Counted from the stretch's first letter, positions 22,970 to 35,728 are shown. The stretch: 64,000 bases of DNA from Drosophila persimilis (GCF_003286085.1 NW_020825359.1:161501-225500), one strand, 5' to 3'. Numbers and translations are program-made. The notes: generated by a model from the sequence alone, not told the origin.

Positions 22970-25900
22970 ATGACGGATAAGGAAAATGGTATTGTTAATT
23001 ATTCTATAAATGTCCATAATTATACATGTGCATTGCACACTCGTAATTATATGGTTTCCGATTCAAGTGAGGTCTACGGATTTTTGGTTAAGATTTCATT
23101 GGCTGATGCCTGGAATAATGGGTGGATTTCAATGGAAATACTTAGCAATTATTGGATGAATCGATGTGGAATTAAAAGAGTACCAGAATTAATGGGGTTC
23201 TGTCTGTTAATAAATAAAATTAAATCCCTCCTTGAATGATTACAACAGCAACTCTAGAAATTACTCCGAAAAGGCTTGATCAGCCCCTATGTCCACTTCA
23301 TCCTAGTACTCAGAGTATGAAGCTCTCCACTATCAGAGCTAAGAACCGTTGAGGCCCCCCCTGTGATAGCCTCCCACCTGGAGGCCCGTAAATACATATG
23401 TAGGCCGTTGAGTAACGAGCAGAGCCATAAAGATTACCTGTACAGTGTACAATGTACAGTGTACAGTGTACGGTTATATTTATCTGTCAACACTTGAATC
23501 GGTATTAGTGGCAAACTGCAGACGGGCGCTCTTCAGCCTTTCCCCAGAACTCTGGGCCCTGTGTGCAGGCCTACAAAATCTAATCGGTCCGATAGGGGAG
23601 CCTGAAGTGCCGAAATCCGAAAGCTGCTCCCCTCCTCCGACTTGGCCCAGTCGTGCTTTTACTGTCAGTCACTGATTGGGCCCAAAAAAGAGTTGCCAAA
23701 ATTGGTCAATCGGCACATGCCTGCCTCTCCCCGTTTGGCATTGGCGCAACCCCGTTTTGTGGTAGATATATAACGAATAAATATTCGTATGTACATATAT
23801 ATGGTGTATAATTATATTCAGTCCGATAGTGGTGCTTGGGCTAGTGCGCTTGCACTTCAATGCCAGCCTACAAATCGGGCTAACAGCATTTGCATATTCC
23901 TAAACGTCGCGAGGTGTCGTCGAGGCGGGTGTGCGATGACTGCGACTGCGATTTAGCGTGGAATTCCCCTCCGACAAGCAATTGCTGACAAATCGCCGGG
24001 AATTGTGGGAGTTGTGTGCAATGCACGGAGTTTGCTTAAACCAACAAATGCTGGCTTTGTTTTCGCTATTTTATCTTACTGCCTTCGGCCCAATTAGTGA
24101 GCCGACTGGGCTGGTGCTGAGTGGTCTGAAGATTGTGTCATCAGTTGCTCAGCGCAGAACCTGGCCAAAGTAGCTACTAGCTAGGTCGGTAATTGTACAT
24201 ATATGTCGGGGCCAGCAACAAGACAATCAGCGTTACGCTACCGAATATTGGCTGCCATATCTAACCGATACCGACACCGTTGCTTTGATAGATATTGCCA
24301 CATCCCCCGCTTGCGCCCGCCAGCTTCAATCACACATTCCGGGAAGAGCAAACTGAAAAACACTCGAACATTGTAATTAAAATTGGCTCGATATCAGGTT
24401 GCTACCTGCCCGTCCCGGGCCTCCTATCGCCTACTGCCAGGCCGGGCCGGGCCGGGCCATAAACCCGAACAAACAACTGATGGCCTAATCGCTTGTAAAT
24501 CAGTTGCAATCGCTCCGATACATGACAAACAAGTGGATAAGAACAGCCGCCGCAGAGCTGTTCTATGGTTCTTTGGATCTTTGGTTCTATGGCTCTATGG
24601 CGATTGTACGCAGCTCATTCTGTGGCGCTGCTAAATTTACAACCGCTACGTCGGCCAATAGCGAGCACTACGGCCGGAGCGATAGCAGGAGCGATAACAA
24701 CGATGGTAGTACCGATACGCAGTTTATGGACATATGCCTTATATCCTCATTCCACATTCCATGTCAGCCATCCGCCAGGCCAGTCAATTGACTTCAGGCA
24801 TGCACGTACGCTCTGAGAAAGAGTTGTGTGTCTGGGATTTGGGATATGGGATTTGGGTGCATCCGCACTGTAGCGATAACATTTCCCATTCAGGAAACAT
24901 CTGAAATGTTTTTCAGATAAGTGGACAAATGTTCGAAAAAACAATTTCTAGTGTTAATCATGGGATTTGCGATTAGTGTTCGACGTTGAGCAGCGCTGGA
25001 TCCGCAGTAGAGTGACCTTCAAAAATGGTGACCCCATGCCGCTTGAATTTGAATGCAATTTGAAGAGCATTACAGCTCCGAGTCCATCTTACCGAATCCC
25101 TTTCGATCCTTCTTTTTTGGGCGGGAAGGTCTATAACTCCATAAACTCCTGTGAGGTGCACACTAGTCGTGGTGTCCCAACGGTGGCATTGACACACATC
25201 CAAATTACGCGCCAAACACGTACATTTCATGTATGTGGCATTTAGATACGACTACGAGTCTGAATGAATTGTCTGGCCGAGAGCCGAGGCTGAGAGTACT
25301 CGAGGAGCAGGCATGATTGGCATGCGTGTCTGCCCGAGTTCCCGCTCGACTTCAAACAACCACCGCAGCGGACTCTAAACGATAAGTAATTTTATGTTAA
25401 TGGATGTTGGATCACTGTCGGGGCTGGAGTAGTGTGTTGTGGGGCGTACAGCATTGTTTCCATGGTTTATTGATGCCTCTAATGGCAGTCGTAAATGCTG
25501 ATAAAGCATCGATCGATGTGCCGTAGGGATTAGCCCCAGGCTGCCGTTCAATTCCAGACCCAAACCTAATAAAATTCATTCAGTCATTTCCGTCTGTTTG
25601 GATATTTTTGGAATTTCCTTACCGACTGGTAAATGAAAGAATTTCCTACTAAAAAACACTCGATATTATGATTATTGATCTAGGCTGAATAGTACTCGTA
25701 ACTCCATCGATAAGGGCAGGCTCATTATCAGACCAGACTCTTCCTGGCTGCCCACTGCTCGGTGCACAGTAGGATTTGGGGCAGTCGCATCTGGTTATCT
25801 GTAGATGGACGGGCAAGTGCCCGCTTGTATTTACATGGACATGTGTATGTCCATTGGGGGAGCCAGTATCATCAACATGCGGATCAACTAGAGCGTCATT

Positions 25901-28900
25901 GGGCGCGAGGCGAGACGAGACGAGGCGATTATGGCGTGGAAAGCCGTAGTCCAGGTGAGCGGTGAGAGAGCTATCAGTCGCGTTATCTGCCACGGCTGTG
26001 CTCAGTGTCTGTGGCAATGAGGGGCTATGGTTTTTATGGCTCTGCATCTAATGCGGAAAAATTTATGCCAAGCCACCGAATTCACACGCCCCAGGGTGGA
26101 CGCACTCCCAATATAGACCTGCTAGATCTCTTATCTGTTGGATGGGTGTCAAGTACAAGGCTGTCTTTTCCATTCTGATGAAATTCTGACGAAGCCTGAG
26201 CCTCTAAGATCAGTAGCGATTCACTGGCCAAACCAGTCAATTGGAATGGAATCCGCAGCGGAGATCGTGCCGCTCCTGGGTGGGATGGCTTGCTGGTTTT
26301 CAACTGATCTCTCTTGATTAATATACCTCTTCCTCCACAGAAATACTGCCAGCCGCTGAGCCCAGTGAGACAAGTGCCCCAGCCGCGGCTCCTGTAGTCC
26401 AAGCTGCCCCCACAACCCCACCCCCAACCGAGTCAACCCCGAGCGATGCTCCGCTCGAGGTCCCTGCCGTTGAGGCACAGGCTGAAACTGCGGTAGTACC
26501 CTCGGACGCAGAGCCAGTGTCCGAGTGCAAGGCTGAGACCAATGGCAAGGCGCTAGTGGAGGCCAAGAAGTTGCCAGAAAGCGAAACCCAGCCGGAAAAG
26601 AATGGCAAGGAATGGAAGGAGGACAAGGACTTCAGCAATGTTGCCGAGGCCGAAGGACAGGTGAAGGTAGGATAATCCTTGCTACTTGCTAATTCCGCCC
26701 GCAGCTCCTCTTAAAATCCCCCCTTTCTTTCTGCCCATCCCCCAGAAACTTCCGTACCCCAAATCTGTGTTCTTCATCATCAGCAACGAGTTTTGCGAGC
26801 GCTTCAACTACTACGGAATGCGAAGTGAGTTGCCAGGATCCCCAGGATCTACATGCAGATGCGGCCGACTAGTACTACCAATAATTGTGCTTCTTTGCAG
26901 CTGTGCTGGTGCTGTACCTGAGCCGTCAGCTGGGATATGCGGAGGACACGGCCACAGTGGTCTTCCATGTGTTCACCATGTTCGTGTACTTCCTGTGCGT
27001 GTTCGGAGCCATCATCTCGGACTCATGGTTGGGAAAGTTTAAGACGATACTGTACCTGTCGATGGTGTACATCTGTGGATCGGTGCTGCTGACCCTGGGC
27101 GCCATCGGGCCGCTCAACCTGCCCGTGGAGACGTTTACGATGCTCGGACTGGCACTGATTGCGCTGGGCTCGGGCGGAATAAAGCCGTGCGTGTCGGCCT
27201 TCGGGGGGGACCAGTTCAAGGTGCCAGAGCAGGTCAAGCAGATTACCTCGTTCTTCTCTCTGTTCTACTTTTCGATCAACGCTGGTTCGCTGATCTCGAC
27301 GACGGTGACCCCGATCCTGCGCGAAGATGTATCCTGCTTCGACGACATCAACTGCTATCCACTGGCCTTCGGCGTGCCCGCCATCCTCATGATCGTCTCG
27401 GTTGTGATCTTCGTCCTGGGCCGCTCCCTCTACAAGATGAAACCCCCGGCGGGCAACATGGTGGTTCTGGTTTCCAGCACCATCTGGACGGCTATCACCA
27501 CCAAGTGCAAGGAGAAGAAGACCAACCCAAGGGAACACTGGCTGGACTACGCGGACAAGAAGTACGAGCGCCATCTGATCGACGACGTCAAGGTGCTAAT
27601 GCGGGTCCTCTTCCTGTACATACCGCTGCCCATCTTCTGGGCACTGTTCGACCAGCAGGGCTCACGCTGGACCTTCCAGGCCACGCGCATGGACGGCGAC
27701 ATGGGCTCCTGGGACATCAAGCCCGACCAGCTGCAGGTGCTGAACCCGCTGCTCATCCTGGTCTTCATACCCCTCTACGATGTGGCCTTCTATCCAGCCC
27801 TGAGCCTCGTGGGCATCCGGCGACCGCTGCAGAAGCTGACAATGGGCGGCATCCTTGCCGGCATCGCCTTCATCATATCCGGCGTGGTGGAGCTCAATCT
27901 GGAGGTAAGTTCGATCCCCGATCGATCTCTGTTATGGCACCTGCACCTGCACCTGCACCAACACCTTCTATCTATCTATCACTGCTCTCTCCACCTTCTC
28001 TTTCGTTGCACGCTTCGTTGTCGCTGTTAGAAAACCTATCCCGACCTACCCTACAGCCAGAACATCCAGCTGCGCGTCTTTAACACCGAAAACTGTCCCT
28101 TGAGTTTCACCAGCAACCTGGCTGGAGCCGAGAGTTTTGAGGTGCCCGCTCTGGGAGCGTACACGAACAAGGACCTATATGTGGAAGGCACCTGGAATTT
28201 CGACTACAGTATCAGCAGCACGGACCCCAACTGCCAGGACCCATTTGACACAGAAATAAAACAGCTGGCTGAAAAGAAGGCCTGGTCGTTGTTCATCAAC
28301 TCGCAAAATGATACCCAGAAAATCTACTGGGAGGAGGACTTCGTGGACAAGCCCTCCGAGAGCCATCCGCTGGTACGGACCATAGCCAATGTGCCGTCTC
28401 AGAGCACGATCGTCTGGAAGAACGCCGACAATGGCGATGTGGCCTACCAGCAGTACGCCAACGAGACGCTGCTCACACGGGTCTATTCCGCCAGCTACGC
28501 CGTGTTAATCGATGATAACCACTTGGGCTTCGTCGAAGTCCACGCCGGAGGAGTGTACACGCTGCTTGTCAGACAGACCGGCGCCAATTCGTACGATTAC
28601 GAACTGATCGAGATCACGGAAGCCAACTCGATGAACATCCTCTGGCTGATACCTCAGTACGTGGTAATGACCCTCGGCGAGGTGATGTTCTCCGTCACCG
28701 GACTGGAGTTCTCGTACGCCCAGGCGCCGCCCAGCATGAAGTCCGTTCTGCAGGCCTGCTGGCTGCTGACCGTCGCCTTTGGAAACGTCATCGTGGTGAT
28801 CATAGCCGAGGCGGCGCTGTTCGATTCACAGGCCAGCGAGTTCTTCCTGTTCGCAGGCCTCATGTTCGGGGACATGTTGATCTTCATGGTGATGGCCTAC

Positions 28901-29023
28901 TACTACCAGCCGAACAACCCTAACAAGGACGACGAAGTGCAGCCACTGACTGGCAATGCCAAGACCGAGATTCAGCCCCTCGAGGATGGTGTCGAGAACA
29001 AGGGCAAGGACATCAGCGAGTAG
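22970..29023 (+). CDS. yin: POT/SLC15 oligopeptide transporter, isoform with proximal 3' end
   Basis: Coding exons are 22970-22988, 26341-26666, 26746-26824, 26901-27904 and 28031-29023, with all borders GT-AG; the total is 2,421 bases, 806 residues. The protein starts MTDKEN, then has a ~110-residue cytoplasmic Ala/Glu/Pro/Lys-rich leader. The proton-coupling motif EFCERFNYYGMR follows, then LYLSMVYICGSVLL, the PTR2 signature GGIKPCVSAFGGDQF and FYFSINAGSL. A ~200-residue extracellular insert follows QLRVFNTENCPLSF, and the last helices begin at MNILWLIPQYVVM. It should import di- and tripeptides with protons across the plasma membrane. The first exon codes for only six residues plus one base and is supported by phase and start context alone. 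I assign yin (opt1) from family and chromosome context; the neighbouring minus-strand paralogue could in principle be the true counterpart. Confidence 0.8.
22989..26340 (+). other. First coding intron of the yin-type transporter
   Basis: No further coding exon is visible. The intron contains short runs such as the GTACAGTGTAC repeats near 23,443-23,470 and GGCCGGGCCGGGCCGGGCC near 24,440. It ends in the pyrimidine-rich acceptor CTTCCTCCACAG at 26,340. Regulatory elements may lie here, but none can be named. Confidence 0.5.
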
Positions 29024-29196
29024 GCTCTCCTGCTGCTCCTGTGTTGTGTATTATATATGTATATGTGTATATGTCAATCCCTACGATTACGATTACGATG
29101 CGATCCATATAGACTGTGTCCATTTCCAATCTAAGTGTAAGTGAAGCTCTGTCGGGCTGTTGTTGCATATGAGAAGACATTCATTTAGTTAATCTA

Positions 29197-29202
29197 ATAA
29201 AA
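29197..29202 (+). terminator. Poly(A) signal of the proximal yin-type isoform
   Basis: AATAAA lies 174 bases after the stop codon at 29,023 and before the distal exons, which is consistent with a separate 3' end for the shorter transcript unit. The 600 bases that follow up to 29,816 hold no coding exon. Confidence 0.55.
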
Positions 29203-29816
29203 AGAAAACTGTTAGTAAGCCCCCGCCTCTTTCCTTTCCTCTGTACTCTGCTGTCAGCCCCTTGTGTCTATGTATCTGTGTATATTTATGTGTGGTTCTA
29301 TCTAATTTTATTGCATCTGAACTATAACCTGTATATACTGCACTACAGATATTTAGCTGTACTTAGATGGGATGAAATATTTCATTGATCTAACAAATGC
29401 ATCGAAGAAAATCTATTACGACAAGCTATTTAATATGTGAATTAGTCACAACATAAATATATACATACATATGTACATATATACTAGGGAGCAAGCTCAC
29501 TGTAGCCCTGGCACCTTCGCTTCACTCGATCGCTTGAATATCGGACGACAACGACGATCCAAAACTTTTGTATTTAATAGGGGGATAAGTATACATACAT
29601 CTATGACTACCGGAGGGATCGTTCCAAAGCAGAATCATCAATTAAATGATATGAAACTGGTTTCGAGTGGGAAATGCAGTGTTCTGATTCTGATGGAACT
29701 AGTTCCGTTGATTACTGTTAGAAAGTTCATGATTGTTCCGGGCTAAAACTATTTGCTTGAAGGTTCCCTTCAAAAATTGATTCTTTATCCCAACGAACTG
29801 GTCTCGAACTTTGCAG

Positions 29817-31161
29817 CAAACCTACCCTGTCATACCCAGCAGCGGGAATACACAGTTACGGGTCTTCAGCGGCATTCCCGACTGCTCCTACCGCTTCAGC
29901 ACCAATCTGAAGGCCCGCGAAAGCTTTACGCTGCAGGGGCTTGACATGTACTACTCGGGTAGCGTTGCCACCAGCAACGGCACCTTCACGCTCAGCTACA
30001 CCATCGAGAGTCTTACCACAGGTGAGTCCCCCCCAGGAGTCCCAAGAAACTTCAACATAACACGCTTGATGACCTCCGAAAGATCAAAAAAGCGATTGTT
30101 TTGAGGAGAAATATAATATAGAAATGTGATACTAGATATATTATCCACTAGCTTAAATCGCATGGCCTAGATTCGAGTGGTAACGCAGGAAATCATAAAA
30201 AATATTTACGACTGGATTGAATATTGAACTTTAAAAGAATCTATTTAGTAGGTATGCGAACAGGTGGTAAAGTATATTTCAAAAATGCGCTTTGATCTTA
30301 TTTATAAGGATCTCAGTGAATCGTTGGTTTTCTGAATGCAAAGAGAGGTTTGGTTGTCATTGAGAGCTTAAGAACTGATTTTAGGGGAAGTCAGAGCAGA
30401 GTGACTCTTATTGATGCCGATCAATAATACGTACTCGCACTATTCAATATTCCACAGGCTGCACAGAACTGCAGGATGGCACCCAGGAGCTTTACGAGGC
30501 GACTGCACACACACTCTTCCTGCGGCCGGCGCACGCCATCACCAAACACTGGTATGCGGACGACGTGCAGAAGTCCAACCGGTCGCAGTCCTTCGTCCGT
30601 ACCCTGGCCAATTTGCTGGCTACCACACGTGTGGTATGGACCGAAGAGGGCAGTGGCAACGTGGTCCTGGACATGCCCGCCCGCAACCATGACCTCTACG
30701 AGCTGGTGACCGGACACTACAATGTACAGGTGGGGGAGCAGCCACTGACCAATGTCAGTTTGAGAGCCGGCGGCGTCTACGCGCTGATCGTAGCCCAGAG
30801 CCGGGACAGCTTTGTCTCCCGCATGTTTGAGGTCACGGAACCCAACTCGATGAACGTCCTCTGGCTGGTACCACAGTACGTGGTTATGACCCTCGGCGAG
30901 GTGATGTTCTCGGTCACCGGACTAGAGTTCTCGTACGCCCAGTCCCCGCCCAGCATGAAGTCCGTGCTGCAGGCCTGCTGGCTGCTGACCGTCGCCTTTG
31001 GCAACATCATCGTGGTGGTTGTGGCGGAGCTAAAGTTTTTCGATTCGCAGGCCAGCGAGTTTTTCCTCTTCGCGGGCCTCATGTTCGTGGATATGCTCAT
31101 TTTTATGGTGATGGCATACTTTTACATACCGTACGACGAGCAAGAGGCAGTACGACGCTGA
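29817..31161 (+). CDS. yin: Alternative 3' terminal exons of the yin-type transporter
   Basis: Exons 29817-30021 and 30458-31161 form a second version of the last part of the transporter. The acceptor TTTGCAG before 29817 gives QTYPVIPSSGNTQLRVFSG, clearly related to KTYPDLPYSQNIQLRVFNT at the start of the proximal exon (28031), and in the same phase 0. Joining to the donor at 27904 gives 778 residues in total. The internal splice (donor 30021, acceptor 30458) keeps frame in phase 1. The extracellular parts have diverged strongly, while the final helices (MNVLWLVPQYVVM, MFSVTGLEFSYAQSPPSMKSVLQACWLL) are almost the same. The gene thus chooses between two duplicated C-terminal modules. Confidence 0.8.
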
Positions 31162-31250
31162 GTGTCATCCTTGTAAAACTAATCTATCGGTTTCAAGTTA
31201 GTAAAGTTTTGGGAATCTAATAATATTCTTACTAAAATAATGAACATTTT

Positions 31251-31256
31251 AATAAA
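31251..31256 (+). terminator. Poly(A) signal of the distal yin-type isoform
   Basis: AATAAA lies 90 bases after the stop codon at 31,161, the expected distance for a short fly 3'UTR. Confidence 0.6.
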
Positions 31257-31559
31257 TGCATTAATACATACATATTGACGAAATATGCAGGCGAAAATGT
31301 CGCTTGTCCTTTTGCCACCCCCAGTAGACAGCTCCAGCGGAGAATTATGGACTATACAAAAAAAAATGGATCAGATTTTGCACTTAATGATAGGAGAATC
31401 ATAATTGTATATTTAAGAAGAAAGGGTATAGAAACTTCCATACGCAGGGTTTTTTTTTTTTAATTTTCGCCCACAAATCGTATTAAGTGTATCATTTCTT
31501 CCAATAGATTGCATTTCCATCCTTTTCGCTCATTTACTTTCAAACAATTTCTATTTGGC

Positions 31560-33626
31560 GCGCACCACTCGTATCCAGTCGATAGTTCGATAGCCGAACT
31601 TGAATCGGGTAAGGACCTTTTTTACCCGGTTGACAACAATAAGACTAATTCCATACACAATGTTGCGGGCAACATTAAGTTGTAAACCGTGATTTAGTCA
31701 AAATACAATACTTAAAAGCAATTTAAAATTGCTAAAAATGTAGAAAATGTATTCATCGATGGGATAAAGCTAAGTGGGCAAAGCTGAGAGCTCTAATTAA
31801 CTTGAAATATTCGACGGAAAATAAATTTGGCAATACCCGGTTCACAACAAATGAGTCCCATTCCATACGCAAACAGGTTGCTAATTCCATGATTACATAC
31901 CCTGGGGAAAGTGGATGATATAGAATTTCGGAAATGTGTGTCATCCCAGGCTCTAGTTAATGCAGAAACTAGTCAGTCTCTGTTTCAAACGATATTTTGC
32001 AATTAGTGGTCTTCTTACAGAGACAAAGAATCGCTACAGGGATCAGGATTCATATACAAACACCTAATCAAATGCATGAATAGGCCTTAAAAATGCAATC
32101 TTATTGATTATTGGTCTTTATTGATTACATTTGAAAGCAGCTTGGAAAACAGTATCTTAATATAATATTAACGAAATAGGGTATACAAATGCCCATACCC
32201 TGGTCGACAACAAATGAGTCTGCGAATACCAGCAAAATTGACGTCACAGCACTGCGACTGTTGAACATTTTTGTTGAAACCGTGTTATTGTCAAAACAAA
32301 AGATTTTCAAGGACTTAAAAATAGTTCATCTTGATCAAAATTGATTCATTAATCATATAAAATTATCTGGGCAAAGCTGAGAGATCTATATAGCTAGTAA
32401 CATTCGACGGCACATAATAAACGAGTATTTATTGGTGAATAACCGGTTGACAACAATGATTCCCGGCAACATTAATTTTCATACCCTAGGGAAAAGGATA
32501 TTATAGAATTGAGAAAATGTTTGTCATCCCAGGCTCCGTAGGTATCAGGGTCATGATACAAGATACTAATAATATACATGAATATGTCTAAAACATATCA
32601 ATTTGAGAAAAGGTCTTTAAAAATTACGTTTCATTTTCATATAAAATTAACGAAATAGGGCGCACAAAGGCCTATACACGCATAATGTCTTCAAATACCA
32701 GCAACATTGCGACTGTTTTTTTTTTGTTGAACTATTTTGTTTGGCCGTGAAATCGAGCATCATTGTTCCACAACATTGCGCGGATTGAGCAACATTTTGC
32801 ATACCCTGGGGAAATGGATGTTATAGAACTGAGAAAATGATTGTCATCTAATGCACCAATAAAGGCCAAAACTATTCAGTTTCTGTTTTAAAGGTATTTC
32901 AACGATATTTTGAAGGTTTTGGTCTTCTTACGGAAACCAAGAATGGGTATCGGGATCGAGATATATTTACAAGACCCTAATTAATATGTCCAAAACATAA
33001 CAATCTGCGATAATTTCTTAACAAATTACGTTTTAAAACAGTTTCTTCGTATTAGATTAACCAAATAGGGTATACCTGTGCCCAAACTCCGGTTGACGTG
33101 ACATTCCATACTCACTTACGTTACCACTATTTTTTGTTGGCCTTTTTTGTTTAAACCTTGTTTTCTACTATACAATAAAAGAGACTACTTAAAAGTAGTC
33201 AATCAGGTAGAAAATTTATTCATTAATCGGATAAAATGATGTGAGCAGAACTAAAGGTTTTAGTTAGGCAGCATTATTCAACGGAATAAAGAAATTGAGC
33301 AATTGGAACGATTTTTCTCTTACGCTTTATTACGTTTCATTTGTGTGACTTTTTTCGCTAAAACCTTTTTTACACATTTTGTGCAATCAAAGCAAGTGGT
33401 TAAAATAAACCAGTTAAGTAGAAAATTGATTCATTAATCGTATAAAATTATGTGGGCATGGCTAAATGTTCTATATAGCTAGGAATATTCGACAGAATAT
33501 CAAAATTGGTGAATATGTAAAATGGAACTTGAGCTCGTCGGTGTATTTACTGTATATTTTTAAAGTAAGACGGTATGTTGGGGTATATTTCTGACGGTCG
33601 GACGGTATATTTTATCGATAAGTCCA
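31560..33626 (+). repeat. Divergent ~500 bp repeat array ending in motif-6/DRE boxes
   Basis: Several phrases recur with substitutions. TGGGCAAAGCTGAGAG and relatives are at about 31,773, 32,372, 33,240 and 33,453. AACGAAATAGGGTATAC relatives are at 32,165, 32,651 and 33,058. CATACCCTGGGGAAA relatives are at 31,898, 32,482 and 32,800. CGGTTGACAACAA occurs at several points. The right end is AGACGGTATGTTGGGGTATATTTCTGACGG and on, then GGACGGTATATTTTATCGATAAGTCC. Related blocks lie at 39,405-39,840 (same strand) and 55,690-56,290 (opposite strand). No coding frame is present. It behaves like a dispersed non-coding repeat; I cannot name the family. Confidence 0.75.
33604..33620 (+). promoter_or_regulatory. 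Motif 6 (GGTATATTTT) plus DRE (TATCGATA) before Zpr1
   Basis: GGTATATTTT overlaps TATCGATA at 33613-33620, about 70 bases before the Zpr1 start codon. DRE is the DREF-binding box of fly housekeeping promoters, and the T-rich box matches Ohler motif 6 (KTYRGTATWTTT). Two further GTATATTT boxes lie within the preceding 70 bases. Confidence 0.6.
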
Positions 33627-33689
33627 CTGTTTATTGTTGTTGTTGAGGCACGTTGTATTATTCAGAAGAAATATTTTATTTTTATAAAA

Positions 33690-35125
33690 ATGTCAACGGT
33701 GGGCACTGCGAAGAATGCCAGCGTGGCCGAGGCTCGTCCGGAGGCGATTTTCCGGGAAATAAATGCCGATCAGACGGAGGAAGTTGTCGAGATTGAGTCG
33801 GCCTGCATGAGCTGCTTTAAGAATGGCATCACCCGAGTGCTGCCCACCAAAATTCCCTTCTTTCGCGAGGTGGTGATCATGTCCTTTAAATGCGACAGTT
33901 GCGGCTACTCGAACAATGAGATGCAGTCCGCATCCGAGATCCAAAAGTCGGGCATACGCATCGAGCTGGAGGCAAAGACGGCAGCCGATCTGAATCGCCG
34001 GGTGGTGCGGTCGGACAACTCCAGTATCAAAATACCTGAGGTGGAGCTGGAGATTCCAGTGCAATCGCAGAAGGGAGAAGTGACCACGGTGGAGGGGATC
34101 ATCGAGCGCACCGTTGCCGGATTGTCGCAGGACCAGGAGAAGCGCCGCATCGACCATCCCACCGAGGCAGCATCTATTGATAACTACATCGACCGACTAA
34201 AGCAGCTCAAGGAAATGAAGAAACCCTTTCGCCTGCTGCTGGAGGACATTTCCGGTAACAGCTTCATTGAGAACATTGTGGCACCAGCCACAGATCCACA
34301 GCTGAAGACGGCGTTCTTCACTCGGTCCAAGCAGCAAAACGAACAACTGGGTAAGTGTTAGGTGAGACTGTCTGTCGCCATGCCCTCAGCGTTCTCGTGG
34401 ATAACTCCCACTTCTTCTCCCCACCAGGTCTTTACGAGCAGAATCACGATGATCATCTGCTGCAGCCCATCGCCGAGGACGAGTGGCCCATCGATAATCT
34501 GCAGGGCGAAGTTCTGCAGTTTGCCACTAACTGTCCCAACTGCCAGGCGCCGTGCGAGACGAACATGAAGCTGACTGAGATACCCCACTTCAAGGAAGTG
34601 GTCATCATGGCCACGGTTTGCGGCAGCTGTGGCCACAAGACGAACGAGGTGAAGTCGGGAGGCGGTGTCGAGAAGCAAGGTGTGCGCTTCAAGGTTAGCA
34701 TTTCCTCAAAGGACGATCTCTCGCGAGATGTGCTCAAGTCCGAGACGTGCAGTCTTTCGATACCCGAACTTGATCTGGAGGTGGGACCCCATGCCCTCTG
34801 TGGACGCTTCACCACCATCGAGGGTCTACTGGTGGCCATGCGCGACCAGTTGGACGGCACCTTCTTCCATGACTCGGCCGATGACAAAACAAAATCGAAA
34901 ATGGATACATTTCTTGAGACATTCGATGCCGTCATGAAACTGGAAAAGGTCCTCACATTGGTGCTGGAGGATCCGGCTGGCAATACCTATGTACAATCGC
35001 TGAGCGATGATGATAGAGACGCGGACGACAAACTGATTGTGGAGAGATATGATCGCTCCTTCGACGACAATGAGCAGTTGGGTCTAAACGACATGAAGAC
35101 CGAAAACTATGAGCAGGATGCGTGA
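33690..35125 (+). CDS. Zpr1: ZPR1 zinc-finger protein
   Basis: Exons are 33690-34350 and 34428-35125 (GTAAGT donor, CCACCAG acceptor, phase 1), giving 452 residues. The protein has the ZPR1 duplicated architecture. A first CxxC...CxxC finger (Cys 39/42 and 68/71, with the signature FFREVVIMSFKCDSCGYSNNE) is followed by a beta-rich domain. The second module has NCPNC and ATVCGSCGHKTNEV and its own beta-rich domain. ZPR1 binds eEF1A and shuttles between cytoplasm and nucleus in growth control; in animals it also supports SMN complexes. The length matches the family. A poly(A) signal ATTAAA lies at 35230. The promoter is a DRE/motif-6 type contained in the end of an upstream repeat. Confidence 0.95.
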
Positions 35126-35229
35126 TAACCGATGTCGTGACGTTGCCCTACTCGTACACTAGGCATTTATCTTAAATCAAATACAAATTAACTCTATTCA
35201 AGGCCGCATCCAGTCGTTCATAAGAATAT

Positions 35230-35235
35230 ATTAAA
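35230..35235 (+). terminator. Poly(A) signal of Zpr1
   Basis: ATTAAA lies 105 bases after the Zpr1 stop codon, followed by a T-rich stretch. Confidence 0.45.
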
Positions 35236-35359
35236 CAAATTTTATTTGCAAAGATTTTTGTAGCGTCTTTTCCTTTTCTTAGTCACACACCTTGCAAAAT
35301 TACATGTAGAACTCATGTAAAAATTGCCATATGGCAGCATTCCGATCACCACTTCTATC

Positions 35360-35367
35360 TATCGATA
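35360..35367 (+). promoter_or_regulatory. DRE box of the NDUFA3-like gene
   Basis: TATCGATA occurs 128 bases before the start codon of the small complex I subunit gene and 235 bases after the Zpr1 stop, so it most likely serves the downstream gene. Confidence 0.5.
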
Positions 35368-35494
35368 AATCGTATATTCAACATCATCCCTACGAGCAGC
35401 TGCTTGTTGTGTAACTGAAACGGCAATTTTGTAAATATTTGGAAAATATCCCTTGAAAATGCACTAAAACAACGTACTTTTACAGAGCACGAAG

Positions 35495-35728
35495 ATGTCT
35501 GCACCCGCCGCCCGTGGCACAACGTCGCTGCTGAAGCGCGCCTGGAACGAGATACCTGACATCGTCGCCGGCTCTGCCCTGGCCATTTGTGGCATCGTGA
35601 TGGCCGGAATCGGAGTGGCCAACTATTATGCCAAGGACGGCGACAACCGCCGCTACAAGCTGGGCTATGTCGTCTTCCGTCACGACGATCCCCGTGCCCA
35701 GAAGGTGCGCAACGATGAGGACGATTAA
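35495..35728 (+). CDS. NDUFA3-like complex I (B9) subunit
   Basis: A 77-residue protein with one membrane helix (about residues 23-43, VAGSALAICGIVMAGIGVAN) preceded by a basic segment LLKRAWNEIP and followed by a charged tail YYAKDGDNRRYK to NDEDD. Size, the LKxAWNEIPDIV start and single helix agree with NDUFA3, an accessory subunit of mitochondrial respiratory complex I in the inner membrane. The start codon is preceded by AGCACGAAG. A TTTTACAG just upstream could be the acceptor of a short 5'UTR intron. I recall a D. melanogaster gene of this type (CG9034), but the name is from memory. Confidence 0.75.
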   Translation: MSAPAARGTTSLLKRAWNEIPDIVAGSALAICGIVMAGIGVANYYAKDGDNRRYKLGYVVFRHDDPRAQKVRNDEDD

